64,000 nt of DNA, from positions 564,871-628,870 of the forward strand of contig NZ_CP135021.1 in assembly GCF_039388985.1 (NCBI RefSeq), read 5' to 3'. This stretch comes from Buchnera aphidicola (Aphis aurantii). GTDB lineage: Bacteria; Pseudomonadota; Gammaproteobacteria; Enterobacterales; Enterobacteriaceae. Below the pieces are notes generated by a model that saw only the letters and a list, made by a program, of their open reading frames with translations, did not search any database and was not told the DNA's origin. Every line of letters starts with the position of its first letter. Position 1 is the stretch's first letter. The translations under genes and the position numbers were made by a program. Positions 49,059 to 59,350 of the stretch are shown piece after piece.

Positions 49059-49132
49059 TCGGCGAAAGAGGATTTGAACCTCTGACCTACTGGTCCCAAA
49101 CCAGTTGCGCTACCAAGCTGCGCTATTCGCCG
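49059..49132 (-). tRNA. proM: tRNA-Pro(UGG)
   Basis: The minus strand gives acceptor CGGCGAA/TTCGCCG with discriminator A, anticodon TGG in GTTTGGGAC and T-arm AGAGGTTCAAATCCTCT. CCA is not encoded. It is the third gene of an Arg-His-Pro cluster equivalent to argX-hisR-leuT-proM of E. coli without leuT, and lies six bases beyond the hemD stop on the other strand. Confidence 0.96.
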
Positions 49133-49143
49133 TTTTTAAATTT

Positions 49144-49220
49144 TGGGGTGGCTAATGGGATTTGAACCCATGACCACTGGAATCACAATCCAGCACTCTA
49201 CCAACTGAGCTATAGCCACC
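49144..49220 (-). tRNA. hisR: tRNA-His(GUG)
   Basis: 77 bases including the G(-1) typical of tRNA-His and an encoded CCA (49144-49146). Anticodon GTG in ATTGTGATT, D-arm AGCTCAGTTGGTAGAG and T-arm ATGGGTTCAAATCCCAT. Nearly identical to E. coli hisR. Confidence 0.97.
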
Positions 49221-49249
49221 AAATAAAAAAATATATTTTATTTATAAAG

Positions 49250-49323
49250 TGCGCTCGACAGGATTTGAACCTGGTACCTCTACCTTCGGAAGATAGTGCT
49301 CTATCCAAATGAGCTACGAGCGC
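49250..49323 (-). tRNA. argX: tRNA-Arg(CCG)
   Basis: Acceptor GCGCTCG/CGAGCGC with discriminator A, anticodon CCG in CTTCCGAAG and T-arm CCAGGTTCAAATCCTGT. CCA is not encoded. First of the Arg-His-Pro cluster, matching E. coli argX in order and anticodon. It reads CGG, a very rare codon in such AT-rich DNA, so its retention is notable. Confidence 0.95.
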
Positions 49324-49457
49324 ATTTATAAAATATAAATTAAATTTTATGACTAATCATTATTATTGTCCAGCTTTTTTTTATACAATTTTAAAAATGC
49401 AACAATATTTTTAAAAATTTAATTATATGTATTAACACTCTATGAATGTTAAATATC

Positions 49458-50717
49458 TTAAGAGCGTTTCATCATATCAAAAAATTCATCGTTCGTTTTA
49501 GTCATAGATAATTTATTTAATAAAAACTCCATTGCGTCTATTTCAGTCATAGGATGAATAATTTTTCTCAATATCCACATTTTTTGAAGTTCATCCGGTA
49601 AAGTAAGCAATTCTTCTTTTCTAGTTCCAGATCTATTATAATCAATTGCAGGAAAGACTCGTTTTTCTGCTATTTTTCTGGATAATGGTAACTCCATATT
49701 ACCTGTTCCCTTAAATTCTTCATAAATAACTTCATCCATTTTTGAACCAGTATCAACTAATGCAGTGGCAATTATAGTCAAACTACCACCTTCTTCTACG
49801 TTGCGAGCAGCGCCAAAAAATCGTTTTGGCCTGTGTAATGCATTTGCATCAACGCCTCCTGTTAATACCTTTCCAGAAGCTGGTACAACAGTATTATAAG
49901 CTCGTGCTAAACGAGTAATAGAATCAAGCAATATAATAACGTCTTTCTTATGTTCTACTAATCGTTTAGCTTTTTCAATAACCATTTCTGCCACTTGTAC
50001 ATGTCTTGATGCAGGTTCATCAAAGGTTGAGGCAACTACTTCACCTTTAACTAATCTTTGCATTTCAGTAACTTCTTCTGGTCTTTCATCAATTAATAAT
50101 ACCATTAAAACACAATCTGGATGATTATAAGCTATACTTTGTGCGATGTTTTGCAATAATATGGTTTTTCCAGCTTTCGGAGGAGCTACAATTAAACCTC
50201 TTTGCCCTCTTCCTATAGGTGAAGCTAAATCTAATACTCTTGCAGTAAGATCTTCTGTAGAACCATTTCCTCTTTCCATTCTAAGACGAGAATTGGCATG
50301 TAAAGGTGTTAAATTTTCAAATAAAATTTTACTTCTGGCATTTTCAGGTTTGTCATAATTCACTTCATTAACTTTTAATAAAGCAAAATATCTTTCACCT
50401 TCTTTAGGTGGTCTTATTTTTCCGGAAATAGTATCACCAGTTCTTAAATTAAATCTTCGAATTTGACTGGGTGATACATATATATCATCAGGACCAGCTA
50501 AATAAGAACTATCCGCAGAACGAAGAAATCCAAATCCATCTTGTAATATTTCCAAAACTCCATCTCCAAATATATCTTCTCCACTTTTTGAATGTTGTTT
50601 AAGGATGGCAAAAATAATATCTTGTTTACGCATACGCGCTAAATTTTCCAACCCCATTTTTTCACCAAGAATAATTAATTCGGAAACTGGCATATTTTTA
50701 AGTGCGGTAAGATTCAT
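49458..50717 (-). CDS. rho: transcription termination factor Rho
   Basis: Rho is the hexameric RNA helicase that ends many transcripts. The 419 residues equal E. coli. The N-terminal RNA-binding domain ([19 protein letters not shown]: [20 protein letters not shown]) is followed by Walker A in [13 protein letters not shown] near residue 180, [13 protein letters not shown] near 208, [19 protein letters not shown] and the Q- and R-loop region. The frame starts [15 protein letters not shown]. It is downstream of trxA, in the same trxA-rho order as E. coli. Confidence 0.98.
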   Translation of the reverse strand: MNLTALKNMPVSELIILGEKMGLENLARMRKQDIIFAILKQHSKSGEDIFGDGVLEILQDGFGFLRSADSSYLAGPDDIYVSPSQIRRFNLRTGDTISGKIRPPKEGERYFALLKVNEVNYDKPENARSKILFENLTPLHANSRLRMERGNGSTEDLTARVLDLASPIGRGQRGLIVAPPKAGKTILLQNIAQSIAYNHPDCVLMVLLIDERPEEVTEMQRLVKGEVVASTFDEPASRHVQVAEMVIEKAKRLVEHKKDVIILLDSITRLARAYNTVVPASGKVLTGGVDANALHRPKRFFGAARNVEEGGSLTIIATALVDTGSKMDEVIYEEFKGTGNMELPLSRKIAEKRVFPAIDYNRSGTRKEELLTLPDELQKMWILRKIIHPMTEIDAMEFLLNKLSMTKTNDEFFDMMKRS

Positions 50718-50823
50718 AATGGTGGGTTCTTAGTAAAATCGGGGTAAAACTTGAAATGATGATTTTGACATAATATATAATTTATTAATAAATTTTAAAA
50801 AAGTTTAATTATTAAATTAAAAG

Positions 50824-51159
50824 TTAATCAGTTTGCTTAATATTTTCATTTAAAAATGTTTGAAGCTGCAATTTAGAGATTGCTCCAATTTTAGTCGCGA
50901 GAACCTGACTTCTATGAAACAATAGCAATGCAGGAATTCCTCGAATAGAATACATAGGCGCTGTTTTTGGGTGCTTTTCAATATTCAATTTTCCGACTTT
51001 AATTTTATTCAAATATTCGAGTGCTATTTCTTCTAAAATCGGTGCTAATATTTTACATGGATTACACCATTCTGCCCAAAAATCAACTAATATAAAATCT
51101 GTTGATTTTAAGACTTTTTCTTCAAAATTTTGATCAGTTAATTCAATGATATTATGCAT
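50824..51159 (-). CDS. trxA: thioredoxin 1 with an altered active site (CNPC)
   Basis: Thioredoxin reduces protein disulfides, including those of ribonucleotide reductase and PAPS reductase. The 111 residues (109 in E. coli) have [17 protein letters not shown] and the cis-proline loop [11 protein letters not shown]. The active site reads Cys-Asn-Pro-Cys, where thioredoxins almost always have Cys-Gly-Pro-Cys; the Asn codon is AAT, two changes from a glycine codon, so a single base error is unlikely. All other key residues (buried Asp, Trp before Cys, cis-Pro) are present. It lies between rep and rho as in E. coli (rep-gppA-rhlB divergent from trxA there). Confidence 0.95.
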   Translation of the reverse strand: MHNIIELTDQNFEEKVLKSTDFILVDFWAEWCNPCKILAPILEEIALEYLNKIKVGKLNIEKHPKTAPMYSIRGIPALLLFHRSQVLATKIGAISKLQLQTFLNENIKQTD

Positions 51160-51329
51160 TTTTTGTACTCTATAAAAAAAAATAAGATTCTAAAAATTTT
51201 ATTTTGTATAAATATATTTATAATATTATCATTTTTAAAAATCGATTTAAACTAAAATTATAGAATTCTGTATTCTATCATACTTTAAAAAAAATTATTT
51301 TTTTGTTTTAATTATTCAACTTAAGCAAT

Positions 51330-53291
51330 TTATTTTTTTCTATTGCCAATCGAGTTGGTTAAAAAAAATTTTTGCTCCCAATGTAAATCTTCCTCAGGAA
51401 GTTCAAATAAAAACCTACTAGGTACAGTAAATAGTTTTTGACCATATTTTATTCTAGTTTGGCAATATGTTAAAAATAATTGTTTTTTTGCTCTAGTCAT
51501 ACCCACATAAGTTAATCTTCTTTCTTCTTCTATGTTATTTTCATTAATACTTTTTACATTAGGCAAAATTCCTTCACTCATTCCAATAATAAATACAGAA
51601 GAAAATTCTAATCCTTTCGATGAATGTAGTGTCATTAATTGAACTTCATTAGCATCTGAAGGTTTTTTTTCGTTATTAATTATATCACGAAGCGTCATTT
51701 TAGTTATTATTTCTAATAAATTCATAGGTTTTTCAAAATTACTTCCCTTTATTAAACTTTTAACCCAATTAGATAACATATAAATATTGTTTATACTTGC
51801 TTTTATTTTTTCTGGTTCTTTTAAGAATTTTGATAACCATGATTCATATTCAATATCATGAATAATAACATCTAAAATATTAGACGGTTTCGAAACAGCT
51901 AATAAAGTAATTTTTTTTATCCAAGAAATAAATTCATTTATTTTATTTACTGTAGATACTCGTAAAACATTTTTTATTTCTGGATCACTGCTAATTTGAA
52001 AAAAACTTATTTTTCTTTTAATAGCAAGTTTTTCTATTTTGTTAAGTGTAGTTATTCCTATTCGGCGACATGGAGTATTTAATACTTTTGCAAAAGCATA
52101 ATTATCATTATGATTGATGATTAAACGAAGATAACTTAGTAAATCTTTAATTTCAGGTCTCGAAAAGAACGACAAATTATTAGAAATATTATAAGGAATA
52201 TTTCTTTTTAAAAAAATTTTTTCAAGAATTTGAGATTGATAATTTCCACGATATAATATGGCATAATCTTTATATTGTATTTTATCTGTAGAACATTGAA
52301 AAATAATTTTTTCTGCTATTTTTTCTGCTTCAACTTCTTCATTTTTACCAATGATAACATTTATTTTGTTTCCATATTTTAATTTAGAAAATAATTTTTT
52401 TTTAAAATAATTTGGATTATATGAAATTAATTTATTTGCAGCTTTCAATATTCTACCATAAGAACGATAATTTTGCTCCATTTTTATAACTTTCAAATTA
52501 GGAAAATCTTTTTTTAATAAAAAAATATTTTGAGTTGTAGCACCTCTCCAGGAATATATTGATTGATCATCATCTCCAACTAAAGTAAAATTAGAATTTA
52601 CATTTGTTAACATTTTAATTAGCTCGTACTGACTGCTACTAGTATCTTGATATTCATCTATTAATAAATAAGTTATCTTTTTTTGCCAGCGTTTTTTTAT
52701 AATTTTATTTCTTTTAAATAATAATGTTGGTATACAAATTAAATCATCAAAATCTAATATATTTGACTCATTTAAATAATTTTCATATTTTTTATAGAAA
52801 TACGCAAAATCTTTTTCTTGACTAGATTTCGATACAAGTTCAACATCTGCAGGTGTATAAAATTTATTTTTCCAATAAGAAATCATACAAACTAAATTTT
52901 TTAGTAATTGTGTATCATTTTTATGATTAGTAATTTTTTTTAGTAATGTAATTTGATCTTTTTCATCAAATAAGGAAAAATTTGAATCTAATTTTAAAAA
53001 ATCTATTTCTTTTTTAATAATTTTTAATCCAAACGAATGAAATGTTGAGATAACTATTTGTTTTATCTGGGAAATATTTAAGTATTTTAAAAGTCGAAGC
53101 TTGATTTCATGAGCAGCTTTGTTAGTAAAGGTTAAAGCAATAACATTCTTAGGTTCATATTGACAATATTTTATTAAATAAATAATTTTATTAATAATTA
53201 CTTTTGTTTTCCCAGAACCAGCCCCTGCTAATATTAAACAGGGACCATAGATAAGTTTTACAGCATTTTCTTGGATATCATTAAGAGGCAT
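51330..53291 (-). CDS. rep: ATP-dependent DNA helicase Rep
   Basis: Rep is a superfamily 1A 3'-5' helicase that clears proteins ahead of the replication fork. With the ATG at 53291 (MPLNDIQENAVKLIYG) it has 653 residues (673 in E. coli); an in-frame TTG at 53297 is less likely. Motifs: I LAGAGSGKTKVI, Ia ALTFTNKAAHEIK, II LLIDEYQDTSSSQ, III VGDDDQSIYSWRGAT, IV near EQNYRS, V TLHSSKGLEF and VI EEERRLTYVGMTRAK. The C-terminal tail that binds DnaB in E. coli is shortened. It follows ilvC by 52 bases. Confidence 0.96.
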   Translation of the reverse strand: MPLNDIQENAVKLIYGPCLILAGAGSGKTKVIINKIIYLIKYCQYEPKNVIALTFTNKAAHEIKLRLLKYLNISQIKQIVISTFHSFGLKIIKKEIDFLKLDSNFSLFDEKDQITLLKKITNHKNDTQLLKNLVCMISYWKNKFYTPADVELVSKSSQEKDFAYFYKKYENYLNESNILDFDDLICIPTLLFKRNKIIKKRWQKKITYLLIDEYQDTSSSQYELIKMLTNVNSNFTLVGDDDQSIYSWRGATTQNIFLLKKDFPNLKVIKMEQNYRSYGRILKAANKLISYNPNYFKKKLFSKLKYGNKINVIIGKNEEVEAEKIAEKIIFQCSTDKIQYKDYAILYRGNYQSQILEKIFLKRNIPYNISNNLSFFSRPEIKDLLSYLRLIINHNDNYAFAKVLNTPCRRIGITTLNKIEKLAIKRKISFFQISSDPEIKNVLRVSTVNKINEFISWIKKITLLAVSKPSNILDVIIHDIEYESWLSKFLKEPEKIKASINNIYMLSNWVKSLIKGSNFEKPMNLLEIITKMTLRDIINNEKKPSDANEVQLMTLHSSKGLEFSSVFIIGMSEGILPNVKSINENNIEEERRLTYVGMTRAKKQLFLTYCQTRIKYGQKLFTVPSRFLFELPEEDLHWEQKFFLTNSIGNRKK

Positions 53292-53343
53292 AATCAAATA
53301 GTAATCTAATAATTAAATAAAAGTTCTTAAGAAATATGAAATG

Positions 53344-54816
53344 TTATTGAGCTACTGAAATTTTTTTCATTTCTTTCATATAGTTTCTTAGTTTTAATCC
53401 AATAATTTCAATTGGATGATTCCGTATACTTTCATTGATTTTATATAATTCAACATTATCTATTGATATGTTAGATAAAGAGGAACCTAAATCAGATTTT
53501 TTAAGATGCATGACAAAATTTTTTAATATAGGATAAGCTGATTCAGAAAACAAATAACTACCATATTCAGCTGTATCTGAAATAACCATATTCATTTCGT
53601 ATAATTTTTTTCGTGCAATTGTATTAGCGATTAATGGTAGTTCGTGCAAAGACTCATAATAAGCCGATTCACTCTTAATGCCTGATTTTAACATTGTTTC
53701 AAAAGCTAATTCAATTCCTGATTTTAATATTGCAACCATTAGAATACCATGATCATAATATTCTTGTTCACATATTTTTTTAGAATATTTTGGAGATTTT
53801 TCAAAAGATTTTTCTCTGAAATGATTGCGCCAATTTAATAATTTTATATCATTATTATTCCAATCGTTCATCATTTCATTTGAAAATTCACCTGAAATAA
53901 TATTATCCATATGTTTTTCAAATAATGGTTGTAATATTTTTTTTATTTCTTGAGATAATTGAAAAGCTCTTATTTTTGATGGATTTGAAAGTCTATCCAT
54001 CATTAATGTAATTCCTCCATGCTTCAACGATTCAGTAATTGTTTCCCATCCATATTGTATTAATTTTCCACAATACCCAGGTTCATTATGATCTTGAATT
54101 AATTTTTCATAACAAATTAATGATGCTGTTTGAAGCATTCCACATAAAATAGTTTGTTCTCCCATTAAATCTGATTTTACTTCAGCTACAAATGATGATT
54201 CTAAAACTCCAGCTCTATGACCACCTGTAGAAAACGCCCATGCTTTAGCAATATCTAAACCTATTTTTTGTGGATCATTATCATGATGTACTGCGATTAA
54301 TGTAGGCACTCCAAAACCTCTTTTAAATTCTTCTCGAACTTCTGTTCCAGGGCATTTTGGAGCCACCATAACAACTGTAATATCTTTTCTAATTTTTTCA
54401 TTGCATTCTACAATATTAAATCCATGTGAATAACCTAAAGATGCATTAGGTTTCATTAATTTTTGAATTTCCTGAATAACATTTTTATGTTGTTTATCAG
54501 GTGTTAAATTAATGACTAAATCTGCAGTTGGAATTAGATTTTCATAATTATTTACTGTGAAATTATTATTGATAGCGTTTAACCAAGATTGATTTTTTTT
54601 TAAAATACTTTGATTTTTAAGTGCGAAAGCAATATTAAGTCCTGAATCTCTCATATTTAAGCCTTGATTTAAACCTTGAGATCCGCAGCCTATAATAACA
54701 ATTTTTTTATTTTTTAAAATTTTATTTTCATTTTTAAATTCTTTTCTATCCATAAAACGACATTTTTTAATTTCTTTTATTTTTTCACGAAAAGATAATT
54801 TGTTAAAATAGTTCAT
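53344..54816 (-). CDS. ilvC: ketol-acid reductoisomerase (class II)
   Basis: IlvC converts acetolactate and acetohydroxybutyrate in valine and isoleucine synthesis, using NADPH. The 490 residues (491 in E. coli) are of the long, class II type with duplicated knotted C-terminal domains. The Rossmann motif is in [20 protein letters not shown] near residue 40, then [31 protein letters not shown] and [18 protein letters not shown] with the Mg-binding Asp and Glu residues. It follows ilvD by 41 bases. It is a core nutrient-supply gene of this symbiont; no ilvY regulator is present. Confidence 0.97.
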   Translation of the reverse strand: MNYFNKLSFREKIKEIKKCRFMDRKEFKNENKILKNKKIVIIGCGSQGLNQGLNMRDSGLNIAFALKNQSILKKNQSWLNAINNNFTVNNYENLIPTADLVINLTPDKQHKNVIQEIQKLMKPNASLGYSHGFNIVECNEKIRKDITVVMVAPKCPGTEVREEFKRGFGVPTLIAVHHDNDPQKIGLDIAKAWAFSTGGHRAGVLESSFVAEVKSDLMGEQTILCGMLQTASLICYEKLIQDHNEPGYCGKLIQYGWETITESLKHGGITLMMDRLSNPSKIRAFQLSQEIKKILQPLFEKHMDNIISGEFSNEMMNDWNNNDIKLLNWRNHFREKSFEKSPKYSKKICEQEYYDHGILMVAILKSGIELAFETMLKSGIKSESAYYESLHELPLIANTIARKKLYEMNMVISDTAEYGSYLFSESAYPILKNFVMHLKKSDLGSSLSNISIDNVELYKINESIRNHPIEIIGLKLRNYMKEMKKISVAQ

Positions 54817-54857
54817 TTGAATTTTCCAACGTATTAAGAATTAATGTATTATAAATA

Positions 54858-56711
54858 TTAAGAATTGTGTAATTTATTTTTATCTCTTATCGCGCCAGTG
54901 TCTGCGCTAGTTGCATGAGCAGCATAAAATTGCAAGGCTAAAGAAATTTTTCGTTTTCGATTTAATGGTTTAAATGCTTTATTTCCTTTTAGTTTTTCTT
55001 CTATCATTCGATGATCTAACTCTTTTTCCGTGACATTTAAATGGATTGTTTTTTTATAAATATTAATGTGAATATTATCTCCATTTTTAACTAATGCTAT
55101 TATTCCTTTATTTGCAGCTTCAGGAGAAACATGCCCTATTGAAAGTCCTGATGTACCACCTGAAAATCGTCCATCAGTAATTAATGCGCATGTTTTGTCT
55201 AAATTCATAGATTTTAAATATGTTGTAGGGTATAACATTTCTTGCATTCCAGGACCGCCTTTTGGGCCTTCGTATCGAATAATTATAATATCTCCAGACA
55301 CTACCTTTCCTTTAAGTATTGACTGTACAGCTTCTTCCTGACTTTCGTATACTTTTGCTATTCCAGAAAAAATATAATTTTTTTTATTTATTCCAGCAGT
55401 CTTTATTATACAACCATCTTTTGCTAGATTTCCATACAAAACAGATAACCCACCTTCTTTACTATAAGCATTTTCACAAGATCGAATACATCCATTAACA
55501 CGATCTTTATCAAGATTTTTCCATCTAAAATTTTGTGAAAATGGTTTAATTGTTCGAACACCTCCAGGACCTGCATGAAACATTTTTATTACATTTCTTT
55601 TGTTAGTAGATAAAATATCATAATTATTCAACATTTCTTCTAAAGTCAATCCTAATACATTTTTAGTTTTTTTATTTAATAAGTGAAAACGATTTAATTC
55701 TGCTAATATACCCATGATACCACCTGCTCGGTGAACATCTTCTACATGATATAATTTTGTACTCGGGGAAACTTTACAAATATGTGGTGTATTTTTCGAA
55801 AGATTATCAATATTAGACATCTTAAAATCAATATTTCCTTCGTTTGATGCGGCTAATAAATGCAATATAGTATTTGTAGATCCACCCATTGCAATGTCTA
55901 ATCTCATAGCATTTTCAAAAGATTCTTTATTCGCAATATTTCTAGGCAAAAATTCTTTCTTGTGATGTTCATAATAATTTTTCGTAATTTTTACTATTAT
56001 TTTGGCTGATTTTTTGAATAATTTTTTTCTATCAATATGAGTAGCTAAAAGTGTTCCATTTCCAGGTAATGCTAATCCTATTGCTTCCATTAAACAGTTC
56101 ATAGAATTAGCAGTAAACATGCCTGAACAAGATCCACATGTAGGGCATGATGATAATTCAATTTTTTTTATAAATTTATCTGAATTATTCGGATTACCTC
56201 CATGAACAATTGCATCAACTAAATCGATTTTTTCTATGTTTTTTTCTATAGTTATTTTCCCTGCTTCCATAGGTCCTCCTGAAACAAAAACTGATGGTAT
56301 ATTTAGACGCATAGAAGCCATAAACATTGCAGGTGTAATTTTATCGCAATTAGAAATACATATCATTGCATCAACACAATGTGCGTTAATTACATATTCT
56401 ATAGAGTCTGCGATTAGTTCTCTAGAAGGTAAAGAATATAGCATTCCAGCATGTCCCATCGCTATTCCATCATCTATTGCGATAGTATTAAATTCTTTAG
56501 GAACACCACCTGATTTTGATATTTCTTTTGAAATTATTTTACCTACCTCTCGAAGATGTATATGACCTGGTACAAATTGTGAAAACGAATTAACTATTGC
56601 AATGATTGGTTTTTTAAAATCTTCATCATTCATTCCTGTAGCTCGCCATAAAGACCTAGCTCCAGACATATTTCTTCCTTGCGTTGTTGTGAAAGAACGG
56701 TATTTAGGCAT
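54858..56711 (-). CDS. ilvD: dihydroxy-acid dehydratase
   Basis: IlvD dehydrates dihydroxy acids to the keto acids of valine and isoleucine and carries an Fe-S cluster. The ATG at 56711, with GAGG upstream, gives [19 protein letters not shown] and 617 residues (616 in E. coli); an ATG five codons earlier is in frame but its sequence is not conserved. Cluster cysteines lie in CISNCDKIT near 122 and [17 protein letters not shown] near 195; [20 protein letters not shown] is near 516. With ilvC it forms an ilvD-ilvC unit, without ilvA or ilvE. Confidence 0.97.
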   Translation of the reverse strand: MPKYRSFTTTQGRNMSGARSLWRATGMNDEDFKKPIIAIVNSFSQFVPGHIHLREVGKIISKEISKSGGVPKEFNTIAIDDGIAMGHAGMLYSLPSRELIADSIEYVINAHCVDAMICISNCDKITPAMFMASMRLNIPSVFVSGGPMEAGKITIEKNIEKIDLVDAIVHGGNPNNSDKFIKKIELSSCPTCGSCSGMFTANSMNCLMEAIGLALPGNGTLLATHIDRKKLFKKSAKIIVKITKNYYEHHKKEFLPRNIANKESFENAMRLDIAMGGSTNTILHLLAASNEGNIDFKMSNIDNLSKNTPHICKVSPSTKLYHVEDVHRAGGIMGILAELNRFHLLNKKTKNVLGLTLEEMLNNYDILSTNKRNVIKMFHAGPGGVRTIKPFSQNFRWKNLDKDRVNGCIRSCENAYSKEGGLSVLYGNLAKDGCIIKTAGINKKNYIFSGIAKVYESQEEAVQSILKGKVVSGDIIIIRYEGPKGGPGMQEMLYPTTYLKSMNLDKTCALITDGRFSGGTSGLSIGHVSPEAANKGIIALVKNGDNIHINIYKKTIHLNVTEKELDHRMIEEKLKGNKAFKPLNRKRKISLALQFYAAHATSADTGAIRDKNKLHNS

Positions 56712-56850
56712 TTTAAGTAACCTCATGAAATATTATTTCATAATATAATTGTTAAAATATACATGTTTTATTTTTCAAACAAAATAAGAATGACGTATAT
56801 AATTAATCGATTTTATAAGGAAATTGTTTTATAAACTGATGAGTGAAATT

Positions 56851-56926
56851 TGGCAGGGGTGGAAGGACTTGAACCTACAACTTTCGGTTTTGGAGACCGA
56901 TGCTCTACCAATTGAACTACACCCCT
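56851..56926 (-). tRNA. trpT: tRNA-Trp(CCA)
   Basis: Cloverleaf with acceptor AGGGGTG/CACCCCT, discriminator G and encoded CCA (56851-56853), D-arm AGTTCAATTGGTAGAG and anticodon CCA in GTCTCCAAAAC. Very close to E. coli trpT. It lies between ilvD and iscS. Confidence 0.97.
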
Positions 56927-57098
56927 AATGACATTTAAATTTTTAAAGTATTTAATTATATGATTAATTGATAAAAAAGTCTAGTTTGTATTTTATAAAA
57001 AATTTGATGATAAAGTATATTAATTTTTAGATCTAAAAAGTTGTTAAAATGATAGAATAGTTTTATTTAATCATTACAAATGATAAGGTAAAAATTGT

Positions 57099-58313
57099 AT
57101 GAAAACTCCAATTTATTTAGACTATGCAGCTACTACCCCAGTAGATTTTCAAGTTGCTAAAAAAATGATGAATTATTTAACAATTGATGGAATGTTTGGC
57201 AACCCTTCATCTCGGTCACATAAATTCGGTTGGGAAGCTGAAGAAATTGTTGATATTGCTCGCAATCAAATATCTGATTTAATTGGAGCAGATTCACGTG
57301 AAATTATATTCACTTCAGGAGCAACGGAAGCAAATAATTTAGCTATTAAAGGTATTGCATTATTTCATAAAAAAAAAGGAAATCATATTATTACAAGCAA
57401 AACAGAGCATAAATCAGTATTAGATGCTTGTAGATATTTGGAAGGAGAAGGTTTTTCAGTAACTTATTTAACTCCTAAAAATAACGGTATTATTGATTTA
57501 AATAATTTAAAAAAACATATTAGAAAAAACACTATACTTATCTCTATAATGCATGTGAACAATGAAACTGGAATTATTCAAGATATCAATAGTATTTCTG
57601 AAATCTGCAAATCTCGTGATATTTTTTTTCATGTTGACGCTACGCAAAGTGTTGGGAAAATTAACATTAACATAAAAAATTCTTGTATAGATTTAATGTC
57701 TTTTTCCGCCCATAAATTATATGGCCCAAAAGGTATTGGAGGACTATATGTTCGCCGAAGACCTCGTGTTCGTTTATTAGCATCTTTACATGGGGGAGGG
57801 CATGAAAGAGGTATGAGAGCTGGAACTTTACCAGTACATCAAATTGTCGGCATGGGAGAAGCTTTTGAATTAGCAAAAAATAAGATTAAAGATGATTTTA
57901 TTCATTTAAATAATTTGAGAAATGATTTATGGAATGGCATTAAAAATATCGAAGAAGTTTATTTAAATAGTGATTTAAAACAAGGTGCACCTCATATTTT
58001 AAATGTTAGTTTTAACTATGTTGAAGGTGAATCATTAATTATGTCGCTTAAAGATCTTGCTATTTCATCGGGTTCAGCATGTACTTCATCTAGTTTAGAG
58101 CCATCTTATGTATTAAGAGCGTTAGGCATAAAAGATGAGTTAGCACATAGTTCTATTCGTTTTTCTATTGGTAGGTTTACAACAAAAGAAGAAATTCAAC
58201 ACACAATAAAATTAGTTCATCAATCTATTTCTAAACTTCGAGAACTTTCACCATTATGGGAAATGTTTAAATCAGGAGTTGATTTAAATAGTATAGAATG
58301 GGATCATAATTAA
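57099..58313 (+). CDS. iscS: cysteine desulfurase IscS
   Basis: IscS takes sulfur from cysteine for Fe-S clusters and thio-modified tRNAs. The 404 residues equal E. coli. The PLP lysine is in [18 protein letters not shown] near residue 206, the sulfur-carrying cysteine in [17 protein letters not shown] near 328; [10 protein letters not shown] starts the protein. AAGG precedes the ATG. It heads iscS-iscU; the iscR regulator that leads the E. coli operon is missing, so control must differ. Confidence 0.98.
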   Translation: MKTPIYLDYAATTPVDFQVAKKMMNYLTIDGMFGNPSSRSHKFGWEAEEIVDIARNQISDLIGADSREIIFTSGATEANNLAIKGIALFHKKKGNHIITSKTEHKSVLDACRYLEGEGFSVTYLTPKNNGIIDLNNLKKHIRKNTILISIMHVNNETGIIQDINSISEICKSRDIFFHVDATQSVGKININIKNSCIDLMSFSAHKLYGPKGIGGLYVRRRPRVRLLASLHGGGHERGMRAGTLPVHQIVGMGEAFELAKNKIKDDFIHLNNLRNDLWNGIKNIEEVYLNSDLKQGAPHILNVSFNYVEGESLIMSLKDLAISSGSACTSSSLEPSYVLRALGIKDELAHSSIRFSIGRFTTKEEIQHTIKLVHQSISKLRELSPLWEMFKSGVDLNSIEWDHN

Positions 58314-58341
58314 AACAACAAAAAATAAAAGGTATATCAAA

Positions 58342-58728
58342 ATGGCTTATAGTAAAAAAGTTATGGATCATTATGAAAATCCTCGGAATGTTGGTTCTTT
58401 TCCTAGCTCAGATATTAATGTTGGAAGTGGTTTAGTCGGCGCGCCTGCTTGTGGTGATGTTATGAAGTTGCAAATTAAAGTTAATTCAAAAGGTATTATT
58501 GAAGATGCTTGCTTTAAAACATATGGTTGCGGTTCTGCTATTGCTTCTAGTTCACTAGTAACGGAATGGATTAAGGGAAAATCAATAAAAGAAGCAGAAT
58601 CTATTAAAAATACAAGTATAGTTGAAGAACTAGAATTGCCTCCAGTAAAAATCCATTGTTCTATTTTAGCAGAAGATGCTATTAAATCAGCTATTTTAGA
58701 TTATAAAAATAAAAAAAATAGAGATTAA
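58342..58728 (+). CDS. iscU: Fe-S cluster scaffold IscU
   Basis: IscU is the scaffold where clusters are built with sulfur from IscS. The 128 residues equal E. coli and all three cluster cysteines are present, in GAPACGDVMKLQI, YGCGSAIASSS and VKIHCSILAEDA. The LPPVK motif recognised by the chaperone HscA is intact just before the third cysteine. iscA, the next gene in E. coli, is absent; an 80-base gap with a hairpin leads to hscB. Confidence 0.98.
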   Translation: MAYSKKVMDHYENPRNVGSFPSSDINVGSGLVGAPACGDVMKLQIKVNSKGIIEDACFKTYGCGSAIASSSLVTEWIKGKSIKEAESIKNTSIVEELELPPVKIHCSILAEDAIKSAILDYKNKKNRD

Positions 58729-58740
58729 TATTATTTTCAT

Positions 58741-58776
58741 AATTTAATGTTGAAAAGTTTTTTTCAGCATTAAATT
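58741..58776 (+). terminator. hairpin between iscU and hscB (attenuator or mRNA processing site)
   Basis: AATTTAATGTTGAAAA pairs with TTTTCAGCATTAAATT over 16 base pairs with one G-U, around a 4-base loop, 13 bases after the iscU stop. It is followed by a weak T-rich stretch. It probably lowers expression of hscBA-fdx relative to iscSU and marks the site where iscA was lost. Confidence 0.65.
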
Positions 58777-58814
58777 TTAATTTAACTTGCTTATATAGTT
58801 TTATTTGGGTGTTT

Positions 58815-59303
58815 ATGAATTACTTTACATTATTCCAATTACCAAAAAAATTTCGAATAAATAAAGATTTATTACATAAAAACTTTTATAAATTACATTT
58901 ACAATTTCATCCTGATTTATTTATAAATGATTCTGAATCTAAAAAAAAATGGATATTAAAAAAATCCATTGAAATTAATAAAGGATATAAAACTTTAAAA
59001 AGTTCATCGAATAGATCAATATATTTACTTTTTCTTAACGGTATTAAAGTTAATCAGAATAAATTGTTATCTGAAAATCAGTATTTTTTGAAAAAATATT
59101 TTTTTTTATATGAAGAATTAGAAATTATTAAAACAAAACATAATTCAAATATAATTCATTTAAATAATTTTTTTAAAAAAATAGAAGATGAAATAAAAAA
59201 TTGCGAAAATTTACTTGATTATGAATTTAATAATAAAAATTGGAATGCAATTATTAACATAATATCTCAATTATTGTTTTTAAAAAAAATAAAAAAAACT
59301 TAA
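58815..59303 (+). CDS. hscB: co-chaperone HscB (J-domain)
   Basis: HscB brings IscU to HscA and stimulates its ATPase. The ATG at 58815 gives MNYFTLFQLPKKFRINKDLL, matching the family; a GTG two codons earlier is unlikely. The J-domain carries the HPD motif in LQFHPDLF near residue 34, and the C-terminal three-helix bundle that binds IscU follows. 162 residues (171 in E. coli). The sequence is rich in Lys and Asn but keeps the conserved LYLLFLNG-type core (IYLLFLNGI). Confidence 0.94.
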   Translation: MNYFTLFQLPKKFRINKDLLHKNFYKLHLQFHPDLFINDSESKKKWILKKSIEINKGYKTLKSSSNRSIYLLFLNGIKVNQNKLLSENQYFLKKYFFLYEELEIIKTKHNSNIIHLNNFFKKIEDEIKNCENLLDYEFNNKNWNAIINIISQLLFLKKIKKT

Positions 59304-59350
59304 AAACATAACAATTTTTACTTAAATTGAATAAATTAGGATGTTTTTAT

